DNA of 64,000 bases from CAJCIS01 sp965276755 (GTDB lineage Bacteria; Pseudomonadota; Alphaproteobacteria; Acetobacterales; Acetobacteraceae). The notes beneath the pieces are model-generated. The model was not told where the DNA came from, did no database searches, and saw only the letters and a list, made by a program, of their open reading frames with translations. Positions 34,393-42,429 of the stretch are shown here, piece after piece; position 1 is the stretch's first letter, and each line of letters begins with the position of its first letter. The stretch spans positions 2,108,001-2,172,000 of the forward strand of contig OZ255625.1 in NCBI GenBank assembly GCA_965276755.1. The letters are read 5' to 3'. Both the position numbers and the translations under genes were made by a program.

Positions 34393-34605
34393 ATGCGAAA
34401 ATACCTTCTGAGACTCTATCAAGCTTATGGGGAGAATCCTCGCAAGCGATTGGTTGTTCAAGAGACCCTTATTGAGGCCGCAGACGATACTGCCGCCATA
34501 GCGCAGGCCAACGCGCTTGGGGTTCCGAAATGGGATGTTAGCGACTACGCGATATTGTGGGACGATCAAGGACAGCCCGTGAAGCATTGGACGCCACATG
34601 CCTAA
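34393..34605 (+). CDS. Transposon passenger: 70-aa protein of unknown function
   Basis: Starts at ATG 34393 after the ribosome site GAGGGCGGA (an upstream in-frame ATG at 34360 is less well placed). The sequence MRKYLLRLYQAYGENPRKRL, then ETLIEAADDTAAIAQANAL, is a small alpha/beta type protein with no family I recognise. It ends eight bases inside the next gene, so the two are coupled. The last gene of the element (38232) encodes another protein of similar size with an Ala-rich helix at the same place; relatedness is uncertain. Confidence 0.6.
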   Translation: MRKYLLRLYQAYGENPRKRLVVQETLIEAADDTAAIAQANALGVPKWDVSDYAILWDDQGQPVKHWTPHA

Positions 34606-34828
34606 AGGCCCCCGAGGCGAGTCCCGCCCCGCCGACGTGATCGGCGCCGCTGTGAAGGTCATGCGCCTAGCCACGGGCGAGGAGACGGAGGAGCTGGCGC
34701 CCATCAGTCCCGGTGCAGCCCTGGGCAAGCTGGGGGGCGAGGCTCGGGCGCGCAACCTGACGGCTGAGCAGCGGGCAGAGCAGGCTAAGAAGGCGGCGGC
34801 GAAGCGGTGGGGAAAGCCTGACGCATAA
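34598..34828 (+). CDS. Transposon passenger: 76-aa basic protein, RNA-binding-like
   Basis: PKGPRGESRPADVIGAAVKVMRLATGEETEE followed by a GKLGGEARARNLTAEQRAEQAKKAAAKRWG tail. The GKxGGxARAxxLTxExRxExAxKAAxxRW pattern is common in small proteins near alphaproteobacterial insertion sequences, often labelled RNA-binding proteins. The tail is strongly basic and helical, which fits nucleic-acid binding. The start overlaps the preceding gene. Role in transposition or host interaction is unknown. Confidence 0.65.
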   Translation: MPKGPRGESRPADVIGAAVKVMRLATGEETEELAPISPGAALGKLGGEARARNLTAEQRAEQAKKAAAKRWGKPDA

Positions 34829-34899
34829 AATGGCGCATATTTAGGGCTTGATTTCCGGAATCGTCTCGGGCACTGTCGGGACGCTGACTGGAGCATAGA

Positions 34900-35505
34900 A
34901 TGCCTCGCCCCGACGAAACCTTGGTGCGCAAAGTCCTGGCTAAGGATGCGAGGGACGTTCGCATCCGGCTTTGTATAGAGAAGGCGTGGGACGACCTTAA
35001 GGCAGACTATGTTGAGCGCCCGAAGTGGCGCCGCAAATCGACCACACGCGCTGTAATGTGGGAGAAGAGCGTTGAAGCTGTCGTAAACGAATTAGACGGC
35101 GATTCTCAAGTCAAGCCCGTTGGGCATTACGACACGATATCTTTCGTTGCGGATGACGTAGTCCTCTTTCGTTTGAAGAAGGCCGCAACGACATTATTCT
35201 CAGCCAACTATCCCACGCCATTGGCTGGCCTTTTCCATGTTCATCGTGCCGATCTTTTTGGTCACGACGGCCATCACAGGGTGGAAATCGTCCATGTCTT
35301 TGACCGATTTCAGACAAAACTGGAATGGATCGGCGTTGTTGCGCGCGACAAAAAGAAGGTGATTTGGCAATATGAATTGCCGAATAGCGGCGCGAGCGTT
35401 ACCGCTCTGCGGCCATCCATTCCCCCGACGGGCTCTGCGGCGGACTCGGTACTGCGGCCAGCAAAGCCAGACGCCGACAGGAAGTCTGATGAAGAAAAAC
35501 AGTGA
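34900..35505 (+). CDS. Transposon passenger: 201-aa protein coupled to the HTH-ImmA/IrrE gene
   Basis: No family recognised. Visible features: a charged N-terminus (PDETLVRKVLAKDARDVRIR), a predicted mixed alpha/beta core with GHYDTISFVADDVVLFRLKKA and FHVHRADLFGHDGHHRVEIVHVFD (several His), and a polar, probably disordered C-terminal tail rich in Pro, Asp and Lys. The stop overlaps the GTG start of the next gene (GTGA), so both are made together. Its partner resembles regulators and antitoxins that combine a DNA-binding and a protease domain. A toxin or a protease target is therefore a reasonable but unproven guess. Codon use is AT-richer than the chromosome. Confidence 0.6.
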   Translation: MPRPDETLVRKVLAKDARDVRIRLCIEKAWDDLKADYVERPKWRRKSTTRAVMWEKSVEAVVNELDGDSQVKPVGHYDTISFVADDVVLFRLKKAATTLFSANYPTPLAGLFHVHRADLFGHDGHHRVEIVHVFDRFQTKLEWIGVVARDKKKVIWQYELPNSGASVTALRPSIPPTGSAADSVLRPAKPDADRKSDEEKQ

Positions 35506-36590
35506 GCGCAGAACAATTCAATTCGGCGCTTTTGCTTCTTGCAAGGCACTATCGAGGCATGAGTCAAGGAGAGGTCGCTGAAAAAGCAGCCCTCAACCAA
35601 GGACATTACTCGCGTATCGAAAATGGCCTTTTGCCTGACGGGCCTTCTAAAGAAAACGTGGAGAAAATCTCCTGCGCGTTGGGCTTTCCGCCCGCGTTTT
35701 TCTACCTTACGGATGGATTAACGGGCCTTCCGCTAAGCATTCACCCCATGCACCGCCGCAAAGCTTCCGTCGGCGAGCGTGTTTTAAAGCAGGTTCATGC
35801 CGAATTAAATATTCGGCTGATCCACCTTCGTCGCTATCTCCGTGCGGCTGACATGCGGCCAGAGTTGCCGCTTCCTGAGATGGACGTAGATGAGGGCGGA
35901 GGTCCCCAGGAAATTGCTCGGTTTGTACGTCGGGCGTGGTCTGTTCAACTCGGACCAATACCAAACCTTACGGACCTTTGTGAGCGCGCTGGAATACTCG
36001 TCATTTGGTGCGACTTGGAAAAAGGCATCGACGGGGTGACTATGAGAGTGCGCGACCTGCCGCCATGCATATTTTTAAATCGCCACGTTCCTGCGGACCG
36101 TATGCGGGCATCGTTAGCTCACGAGCTTGGGCACGTGATTATGCATAAAGTCCCAACTGACTTTATGGAAGACGAGGCCAATGCATTTGCAGGCGAGCTA
36201 ATGGTTCCTGAGCGTGATTTTAGACGCCAGCTAATCGGTAAGAGCGGCATTTCGCTAGAGTGGCTTGCCCTTCAAAAAGCGTATTGGAAAATGTCTATGG
36301 CCTTCTTGCTATATCGGGCAGGCGCTACGGGCTCCATAACCCGCCACCAGAGCGAGTATGCATGGAAGAAAATTTCTTCCATGGGATGGAGAGTCAGAGA
36401 GCCGCAAGAAACTGACTTCCCTCACGAGGGGCCCACAGTATTTCCTGCGCTCCTTAAGATGCACGGCTCCATATTGGGTTACGATTTGGAGACCATCGGT
36501 CAGCTTGTCGGCTCCAGCATTGCCGACCTCCAGCAGATGTATGGCCAGCATCTTGGGCGCGGAAAGTCGGCACTATATGTCGTAAAATGA
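35502..36590 (+). CDS. Transposon passenger: XRE-type HTH and ImmA/IrrE metallopeptidase protein
   Basis: A 362-aa protein. Residues about 8-65 are an XRE helix-turn-helix (GMSQGEVAEKAALNQGHYSRIENG). Residues about 170-260 are an ImmA/IrrE (M78, COG2856) peptidase with the zinc motif HELGH at 207-211 and a downstream Glu in EDEANAFAGELMVP. The C-terminal 100 residues are helical with no known domain. Such two-domain proteins act as proteolytic switches for phage or ICE repressors, or as antitoxin-like regulators. GTG start overlapping the preceding stop; the stop overlaps a possible ATG of the transposase frame. It may control its own operon or the transposase. Confidence 0.85.
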   Translation: MSAEQFNSALLLLARHYRGMSQGEVAEKAALNQGHYSRIENGLLPDGPSKENVEKISCALGFPPAFFYLTDGLTGLPLSIHPMHRRKASVGERVLKQVHAELNIRLIHLRRYLRAADMRPELPLPEMDVDEGGGPQEIARFVRRAWSVQLGPIPNLTDLCERAGILVIWCDLEKGIDGVTMRVRDLPPCIFLNRHVPADRMRASLAHELGHVIMHKVPTDFMEDEANAFAGELMVPERDFRRQLIGKSGISLEWLALQKAYWKMSMAFLLYRAGATGSITRHQSEYAWKKISSMGWRVREPQETDFPHEGPTVFPALLKMHGSILGYDLETIGQLVGSSIADLQQMYGQHLGRGKSALYVVK

Positions 36591-36634
36591 ACTTATCGCT
36601 TGACGCTAAGCAAAAAATTCACTACATAGGGGGC

Positions 36635-37513
36635 ATGAGCAACAAGCTGCCCCTCGCCAAGCGCGTCCAAATACTCAACATGCTGGTGGAGGGCTCCTCC
36701 ATGCGGTCCATCAGCCGCGTGGCCGACGTGTCTATCAACACGGTCGCCAAGATACTGGCCGACGCTGGCGAGGTCTGCGCGGCCTACCATGACGAGACGG
36801 TGCGAGGCGTGAAGTCCAAGCGCATCCAGTGCGACGAAATCTGGTCCTTCGTTTACGCGAAGAAGCGCAATGTCGAAGAAGCCAAGGCCGCGCCGGAAGG
36901 CGCTGGCGCTGCCTGGACGTGGACGGCGCTGGACGCCGATAGCAAGCTGATCGTGAGCTATCTGGTCGCTAAGCGCGACGCGCCATCCGCCCATGACTTC
37001 ATGCAGGATGTAGCGTCCCGCCTCGCCAATCGCGTCCAGCTAACCACGGACGCCCTCAAATCCGACCTGGACGCCGTGGAAGACGCCTTCGGCGGTGACA
37101 TTGATTATGGCAAGTTGGTCAAGCTCTACGGCGACGGCCCGGCCTCCCCTGGCCGCTACAGCCCCGCCGTCTGCACGGGCACGGTCAAGGAGCGCATGAT
37201 GGGTGCCCCCGACCCCAAGCACATGTCCACGAGCCACGTAGAGCGCCAGAACCTCACCATGCGTATGTCCATGCGCCGGTTCACGCGGCTGACAAACGCC
37301 TTTTCCAAGAAGCTAGAGCCGCATATCCACATGGTAGCGCTCTACACCGTTTATTACAACTTCGTGCGGATGCATAAGACGCTGAAATGCTCGCCCGCGA
37401 TGGCCGCTGGCCTTAGTAAAACGCTTTGGAGCATGGAGGATATCGTGGCGCTGATCGACGCCAAGGCGGAGGCGCCGAAGCGACCCCGGATGTATAAGGC
37501 CAAAGAAGTCTAA
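36635..37513 (+). CDS. IS1-like DDE transposase
   Basis: A 292-aa transposase. The N-terminal helix-turn-helix (RVQILNMLVEGSSMRSISRV, then DVSINTVAKIL) is followed by an RNase H-like core. The first acidic residue lies in IQCDEIWSFVYAKKRN, the second probably in TTDALKSDLDAVEDAFG, and the Glu in STSHVERQNLTMRMSMRR. LYTVYYNFVRMHKTLKCSPAMAAGL closes the domain. This is the architecture of single-frame IS1-family transposases, and the 8-bp duplication agrees. A start at 36587 that overlaps the previous stop is also in frame; 36635 follows a GGGGG-type ribosome site. Confidence 0.88.
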   Translation: MSNKLPLAKRVQILNMLVEGSSMRSISRVADVSINTVAKILADAGEVCAAYHDETVRGVKSKRIQCDEIWSFVYAKKRNVEEAKAAPEGAGAAWTWTALDADSKLIVSYLVAKRDAPSAHDFMQDVASRLANRVQLTTDALKSDLDAVEDAFGGDIDYGKLVKLYGDGPASPGRYSPAVCTGTVKERMMGAPDPKHMSTSHVERQNLTMRMSMRRFTRLTNAFSKKLEPHIHMVALYTVYYNFVRMHKTLKCSPAMAAGLSKTLWSMEDIVALIDAKAEAPKRPRMYKAKEV

Positions 37514-38208
37514 TCGTCCTGCGTGATAGACGGCCACAAAGCAAATATCTCGCGGCACGCGCTCTCAACGTCTTTCATTCTTGCGGTCGTAGCTTTAACA
37601 CCTGAATGGATTTTTGCCTGCCCGACATCAATTACAAAACAGTATGGCGCGTATATCTCACCTTCGTCGGCCAAGAAAGCTTTCGCCCACTCTTGCAAAA
37701 CCGCCGAGACGTAGGCGCCGGCTTCGTCGTCAAGGGGGTTGGTCGTTGGAAAGTGTATCTTCATGGCTCCGGCCAGCGGACCGCTTTTACCCCTGCCGGT
37801 CAGAATTATTTCAGGTCGAACACTTATATTCACGTTATGGACGGCAAGTTTTGGTTGGGACGTTTCTCCTAGTCTGGGAGTTGCGCCTTTCAGGTCCAAA
37901 CCATCCAGCATGGTTTTGAATCGTTCTATTGCATCGGCATTTTGTGTAAGCCTACGCTGAGTTCCGATTTTCTCCGGTGATTGCTGCTCTAGTAGCGCAA
38001 CCGCCCGATCAAGGGCGGATACGGTTTCAAGGTTGGAGGCGATGCACGAAGCGATTGCTTCGCATGCCTCTCTATGGTACATCCCCTTGTACTCCGTGGG
38101 AAATTTTTGGTCCTTAAGGATTGATCGCCGCCGGGCTGGCTTTCTTGCAGTCATAAATTCGGCGAGCTTGTTCAAGCTTATCCTGGGCTGGTCATTCCTA
38201 GACGGCAC
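37510..38208 (-). CDS. Transposon passenger: 232-aa protein of unknown function
   Basis: Starts RNDQPRISLNKLAEFMTARK. The N-terminal LNKLAEFMTAxxxRRRxIxxDQKFP pattern, followed by a helical middle and a C-terminal beta-rich half (VHNVNISVRPEIILTGRGK, then YCFVIDVGQAKIHSG), resembles an uncharacterised family that I believe is widespread in bacteria. I cannot name its function. It is convergent with the transposase, the two stops overlapping by four bases, and divergent from the small gene at 38232. Confidence 0.65.
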   Translation of the reverse strand: MPSRNDQPRISLNKLAEFMTARKPARRRSILKDQKFPTEYKGMYHREACEAIASCIASNLETVSALDRAVALLEQQSPEKIGTQRRLTQNADAIERFKTMLDGLDLKGATPRLGETSQPKLAVHNVNISVRPEIILTGRGKSGPLAGAMKIHFPTTNPLDDEAGAYVSAVLQEWAKAFLADEGEIYAPYCFVIDVGQAKIHSGVKATTARMKDVESACREIFALWPSITQDD

Positions 38209-38231
38209 GTGCGAATCCTTGGAGTGTCGTA

Positions 38232-38483
38232 ATGGACCTACACCTTGCAGCTTTGCCCATCACGAACGCAAGCGTTCTTTGTGTCGGCGGCATAACGGCT
38301 TTGGAAGCTGAAAACCTCCGGTCGGACGGCTACCAGACAGACGGGCTGGGCTACTATCTATTCCTGGCGAACGAGGGTGAGATGGGGATGCCCATACGAG
38401 TGCTGGCACGCTTTTATTCAGCAGCCGAGGCTGAGGCGTGCGCCTTCGCGTTGCGGCAGCGAGGAGCAGAAACATCAAACTAA
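38232..38483 (+). CDS. Transposon passenger: 83-aa protein of unknown function
   Basis: A short soluble protein (DLHLAALPITNASVLCVGGI..., then PIRVLARFYSAAEAEACAFAL) with no recognised family. It starts 23 bp from the divergent 38208 start and ends 22 bp before the right inverted repeat, so it is the last gene of the element. Its Ala-rich final helix resembles that of the first passenger gene, weakly. Confidence 0.5.
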   Translation: MDLHLAALPITNASVLCVGGITALEAENLRSDGYQTDGLGYYLFLANEGEMGMPIRVLARFYSAAEAEACAFALRQRGAETSN

Positions 38484-38505
38484 CAATGTAGCATCTCATT
38501 CATGA

Positions 38506-38528
38506 GATTTTCAAACTGAGACACTACC
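38506..38528 (-). repeat. Right terminal inverted repeat of the transposon
   Basis: GATTTTCAAACTGAGACACT followed by ACC, the inverted match (22 of 23) of the left end. It is followed at 38529-38536 by the second copy of the 8-bp duplication AAGTTTTT. Confidence 0.9.
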
Positions 38529-38572
38529 AAGTTTTTTGGTTCTTTTTTTCAAAAAAGAACATACTTCCTTTC
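38529..38572. repeat. R3 hairpin split by the transposon; includes right copy of the target duplication
   Basis: AAGTTTTTTGGTTC followed by a TTCTTTTTTTCAAAAAAGAA stem. Its missing left end (AAAAG...) is found at 34281, on the far side of the element. The repeat ends about 70 bp upstream of the lysA ATG. Confidence 0.75.
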
Positions 38573-38642
38573 TTCTGAATCGGCCGTCGCCCTGCCCGAA
38601 CCCGCCGCCGCCGAACTCATCGCCTCCCGGCCCAATCTGCGC

Positions 38643-39884
38643 ATGCACGCGCGTGACGGCCTCCTCTTCGAAGGCGTTCCCCTCGCCGCAATGGCGCACG
38701 CCTACGGCACGCCCAATTGGGTCACGGGTGCCCACACCCTGCGCGCCCGCATGGCCCGCTTGCGCGCGGCTATGCCTGGCATCGCCATCCACTACGCGAT
38801 CAAGGCCAACGACCACATCGCCGTGCTTTCCACTCTGGCCGCGGAGGGCGCAGGTGCCGACGTGGTCAGTGGCGGCGAGCTTGCCCGCGCCCTGCACGCC
38901 GGCATCCCGCCTGACCGCGTCGTCTTCTCGGGCGTCGGCAAGACGGCGTCCGAGCTGAGCGCGGCACTCGATGCCGGCATTGCCCAGATCAACGTCGAAA
39001 GCCTCGAGGAACTGGCCACCCTCTCCGCTATTGCACAGGCCCGGGGCGCCATCGCCCGTATTGCCCTGCGCATCAATCCGGACGTGGATGCGGCCACCCA
39101 CAGCAAGATCGCCACCGGGCGCGCAGGCGACAAGTTCGGCATCGCCCATGATGACGTGGCCGCGCTGTATGCCCACGCCGCCGCGCTGCCGGGCATCGCA
39201 CCTGTAGGCCTGGCCGTGCACATCGGCAGCCAGATTTTCACCATGGCCCCGTTCGCGGCCGCCTACGCCCGCCTGGCTGCACTCGCCAGGGACCTGCGCG
39301 CCGCGGGCCATGCTGTGCGCACGATGGATTGCGGCGGCGGCCTGGCGATTGCCTACGCCGGCGAGCCGGCGCCGCTGCCGCAAGCGTGGGCCGCCGCCAT
39401 CAACCGCACCTTCGCCGGCATGGATCTGGCCCTCTCGGTCGAGCCGGGCCGCTGGATCGCGGCGCCGGCCGGCCTGCTGCTGACGCGCGTGATCCGCGTC
39501 CGCCGAGCCGGCCTGGTGCGCCCCATCGTCATCCTGGACGCGGCGATGAACGACCTGCTGCGCCCTGCCATGTACGAAGCCTGGCACGGCATCGTGCCCG
39601 TCTCGCCCATCGCGGCTCCGGACGAGACCGTCGATGTGGCCGGCCCCGTCTGCGAAAGCAGCGACTTTCTCGCCCGTGCCCGCACGCTGCCCAGGCTGGC
39701 CGAGGGCGACCTGGTGGCCGTGCTCGACGCGGGGGCTTACGGTGCGGTGATGAGCTCCACATACAATGCGCGCCCGCTCGCGGCGCAGTGTATGGTTGAT
39801 ACTGGCCGCCACGCGCTGATCCGCGCGCGCGGTGAGATGGAGGCGCCGTGGAAGGACGAGAGGCATCCCGTGTTCGCGCCATGA
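38643..39884 (+). CDS. lysA: Diaminopimelate decarboxylase
   Basis: A 413-aa PLP enzyme that makes lysine from meso-diaminopimelate. IHYAIKANDHIAVL carries the PLP Lys; GAGADVVSGGELARAL, HIGSQI, MDCGGGLAI and VEPGRWIAAPAG form the PLP and substrate sites. GPVCESSDFLA holds the partner-subunit Cys. The first available ATG is 38643, but the frame upstream still reads like family sequence (LPEPAAAELIASRPNLR) without ATG, GTG or TTG back to the R3 repeat. The original start may therefore have been lost to repeat or transposon insertion, or a non-standard start such as CTG at 38592 is used. It overlaps the next gene by four bases. Confidence 0.93.
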   Translation: MHARDGLLFEGVPLAAMAHAYGTPNWVTGAHTLRARMARLRAAMPGIAIHYAIKANDHIAVLSTLAAEGAGADVVSGGELARALHAGIPPDRVVFSGVGKTASELSAALDAGIAQINVESLEELATLSAIAQARGAIARIALRINPDVDAATHSKIATGRAGDKFGIAHDDVAALYAHAAALPGIAPVGLAVHIGSQIFTMAPFAAAYARLAALARDLRAAGHAVRTMDCGGGLAIAYAGEPAPLPQAWAAAINRTFAGMDLALSVEPGRWIAAPAGLLLTRVIRVRRAGLVRPIVILDAAMNDLLRPAMYEAWHGIVPVSPIAAPDETVDVAGPVCESSDFLARARTLPRLAEGDLVAVLDAGAYGAVMSSTYNARPLAAQCMVDTGRHALIRARGEMEAPWKDERHPVFAP

Positions 39885-42379
39885 ATGCACGCCGGCTCAC
39901 CTGGTGGCGCCGCGCCGCACTGAGCGTGCTCTGGGCCGAACACATCGCGCGCATCGCTTGGGCGCCGGCGACGGTGCTGGCGGCTGCCATCGGCGTGGCC
40001 CTTCTCGGCCTTGTGCCTGGCGGCGCGACCGCACCCAGCCTGTTCCTTGTCGCGACGCTGGGTGCGAGCGCCTTCTTCCTGCGCGCCGGCCTCCGCGGCC
40101 ATCCCCGCCCCACCCTGGCCACCGCCGAAGCCCGCCTCGAAGCCGATAGCGGCCTGCCCCACCGCCCTTTCATGGTCCTGGCCGACCGGCCCGCGGCGCT
40201 GGCAGGAGAGCCCGGCCTGTGGCCCCTCCATCTCGCCCGTGCTGAGGCGGCCCTGGCCCGTCTGCACCTGCGCGCACCCCGGCCCGGCCTGCCGGCGCAC
40301 GACCCCGCCGCCCTGCGCTTCCTGTCGCTGCTGCTGCTGACCGCGGGCGTCGCAATGGCTGGCGATAACGCTCTGCCTCGCTTGCAGGCCGCCTTTTTGC
40401 CGAGCTTCGGCACGGGTGCGGCGGCGAACGTGTCTCTGCAAGGCTGGATAGAGCCGCCGGCCTATACCGGTCTGCCGCCCATCCTGCTGCCGCATGACGG
40501 CGGCACCGTGCAGGTCCCTCAGGATTCGCGCCTGAAAATCAGCCTGACCGGCGGCCGCTTCAAACCCCAGCTCGCCACCGCAGACGGCGCGGCGAAGTTC
40601 CACACGCTTGGGCCGGGGAGTTGGCAGGCCAGCGCGCTTCTGCGCCAGAGCGGCACGCTAAGCGTCTCACGCGTCTGGAGCGAGCTTGGTCGCTGGAGCA
40701 TCGACGTGCTGCCCAACGAGCCGCCTGTCGTCAATTGGTCGGGCGTGCCTGGCCAGGCCGGCCAGTCGCTGGAGCTGGCACTCCCCTGGCACGTGGGCCA
40801 GCGCTGGGGCGTCAACGGGCTGCGCGCTCGCCTGGCGCCGATCGGACACCCCGACGTGCCGCCGATCGATGTGGCCATACCGCTGCCGGGCACGCCGCGC
40901 GATGCGGACGGCACGATGCGTGAGGATCTCTCCTCCAACCCGCTGGCCGGCGTGCGCATGGAGGCGATGCTGATCGCGCGGGACGTGTCGGGCCAGAGCG
41001 CGTCCAGCGCGCCGGCCCATGTGACCCTACCGGCGCGCGTGTTCCATAACGGCCTGGCGCGCGCCATTATCGAGCTGCGCCGGCGCGTGGCGCTGGGCGA
41101 TGAGCGCCCACCTGAGGCGGCGGCCGACATCGATGCGCTCGCGCAAAGCCCGCGCGAGAGCGCGAGCCTGGCGGGACAGAGCGGGCTTTACTTGAACCTG
41201 GTCTCCGTGGGCGCGCTACTGCGCCACAACGCCTCGCCCGCGGGCATTGCCAACGCGCAGGCGCGGCTGTGGATCGTGGCGCTGGCGCTGGATGGCGCGC
41301 TGCCCGAGCCTTCCGAAAAGGCGCTGGACCATGCGCGTGATGCGTTGGCCCGGGCGCTGGCCGATCGTGCGGCCGGCAAGCGGAACGACAGCGAGGTCGA
41401 TCGGGATATCCGCCGCCTGGCCGAGGCGCTGTCTCGCCGCCTGAACGATCTGGCGCGAAAGGCAGCCCATGACGGCAAGATGCCGCCGCCGGGTCCGCAC
41501 CAGGCGTTTCACATGCCTTCGTTGGACAAGCTGATGCAGGAGATGGCCCAGGCCGAGCAGCGGGGCGATCATGCCGAGGCGCAGCGCAAGCTGGCCGAGA
41601 TCGAGCGCCTGCTGACCAAGCTGCGTGACGCGAAGGTGCTGACGCCCGAGCAGGCGAAGGAGGCCGAGCGCGCCGGCAAGCAGCAGCGCCAGCAGACCGG
41701 CGCCGTGCAGGACATGGTCAAGCGCGAGGCCGGGCTGATGGACAACGCCCAGCACAGGGCACCTCGGCCGGCGCCGTTGGTGCCGGGGTATAATCCCGAG
41801 GGCATGGCGCCGCCGCCCGATCCTGATCAGCTCGAGGCCAACGAGGAGCTGCGCGGGGCGGATGCGCGCACCCAGCGCGCGTTGAGCCGGGCGCTGGATG
41901 CGGTCAAGGGTGCGTTCGGCGAGGGTGGAGGAAAGGTGCCGCCTTCTATGGACGATGCCTCGCGCGACATGGCGGCGGCCACGGGCGCGCTGACCGCGGG
42001 GCAGGAGGGGGCGGCGAGGCAGGCCGAGGCGCGCGCGATTGCCGATTTGCAGAAGGGCGGCAAGTCGATGAGCGAGCAGATGGCGGCGAATGCACAGATG
42101 GCGATCGTGCCTGGGGCGGGTCAGCCGGGCGAAGAGGGCGAGGAGATGGGGCAGGGCGGCGCTGGGGGCGAGGAGGGGGGCGAGCGCGATCCGCTCGGGC
42201 GGCTGGTGCACCAGGGCACGGGGGGGAAGGCCGAGGATGATGGCAGCGTGAAGGTGCCCGAGGGCATGGAGGCGGCGCGCAGCCGGGCGATCCAGGAGGA
42301 GCTGCGTCGGCGGGAGGGGGATCGGGCGCGGGGGCGGGAGGAGCTGGATTATATTGGGCGGTTGTTGAAGCCGTTTTGA
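39881..42379 (+). CDS. TIGR02302 family (DUF4175) membrane protein
   Basis: An 832-aa protein. Two hydrophobic segments near the N-terminus (APATVLAAAIGVALLGLVPGG, then LFLVATLGASAFFLRAGL) and one near residue 150 anchor it. A long extracytoplasmic part follows, including a helical region rich in Gln, Lys and Glu (MQEMAQAEQRGDHAEAQRKL and on), probably coiled-coil. The end is Gly/Glu-rich (GEEGEEMGQGGAGGEEGGE). This order is that of TIGR02302 proteins, which sit next to lysA in alphaproteobacteria; function unknown, possibly envelope-related. The ATG at 39881 overlaps the lysA stop. Confidence 0.88.
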   Translation: MNARRLTWWRRAALSVLWAEHIARIAWAPATVLAAAIGVALLGLVPGGATAPSLFLVATLGASAFFLRAGLRGHPRPTLATAEARLEADSGLPHRPFMVLADRPAALAGEPGLWPLHLARAEAALARLHLRAPRPGLPAHDPAALRFLSLLLLTAGVAMAGDNALPRLQAAFLPSFGTGAAANVSLQGWIEPPAYTGLPPILLPHDGGTVQVPQDSRLKISLTGGRFKPQLATADGAAKFHTLGPGSWQASALLRQSGTLSVSRVWSELGRWSIDVLPNEPPVVNWSGVPGQAGQSLELALPWHVGQRWGVNGLRARLAPIGHPDVPPIDVAIPLPGTPRDADGTMREDLSSNPLAGVRMEAMLIARDVSGQSASSAPAHVTLPARVFHNGLARAIIELRRRVALGDERPPEAAADIDALAQSPRESASLAGQSGLYLNLVSVGALLRHNASPAGIANAQARLWIVALALDGALPEPSEKALDHARDALARALADRAAGKRNDSEVDRDIRRLAEALSRRLNDLARKAAHDGKMPPPGPHQAFHMPSLDKLMQEMAQAEQRGDHAEAQRKLAEIERLLTKLRDAKVLTPEQAKEAERAGKQQRQQTGAVQDMVKREAGLMDNAQHRAPRPAPLVPGYNPEGMAPPPDPDQLEANEELRGADARTQRALSRALDAVKGAFGEGGGKVPPSMDDASRDMAAATGALTAGQEGAARQAEARAIADLQKGGKSMSEQMAANAQMAIVPGAGQPGEEGEEMGQGGAGGEEGGERDPLGRLVHQGTGGKAEDDGSVKVPEGMEAARSRAIQEELRRREGDRARGREELDYIGRLLKPF

Positions 42380-42429
42380 AGGGTGGGTAAGGCTTAAGCC
42401 AGAGCCGAAGGCGAAGGCGAAGGAAAAGA

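Larger units (their letters stand above)
34291..38528. mobile_element. Complete 4238-bp IS1-like transposon with passenger genes
   Basis: Both ends are defined by 23-bp inverted repeats (34291-34313 and 38506-38528) that differ at one position and begin GGTAGTGTCT. They are flanked by the 8-bp direct repeat AAGTTTTT. Ends starting GGT and an 8-bp duplication fit the IS1 family, as does the transposase. Besides the transposase it carries six other genes: two small proteins, a 201-aa unknown coupled to an HTH-ImmA/IrrE peptidase, a 232-aa unknown on the other strand and an 83-aa unknown. At 4.2 kb it is far longer than a simple IS of about 1 kb. The passenger genes from 34900 to 36590 are AT-richer than the host. 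The intact ends, duplication and transposase suggest recent insertion. Confidence 0.88.

Noticed and set aside
34291..38528. The insert as a composite transposon bounded by two insertion sequences
   Set aside because: Only one transposase gene is present and the 23-bp ends are single inverted repeats with one 8-bp duplication around the whole unit.
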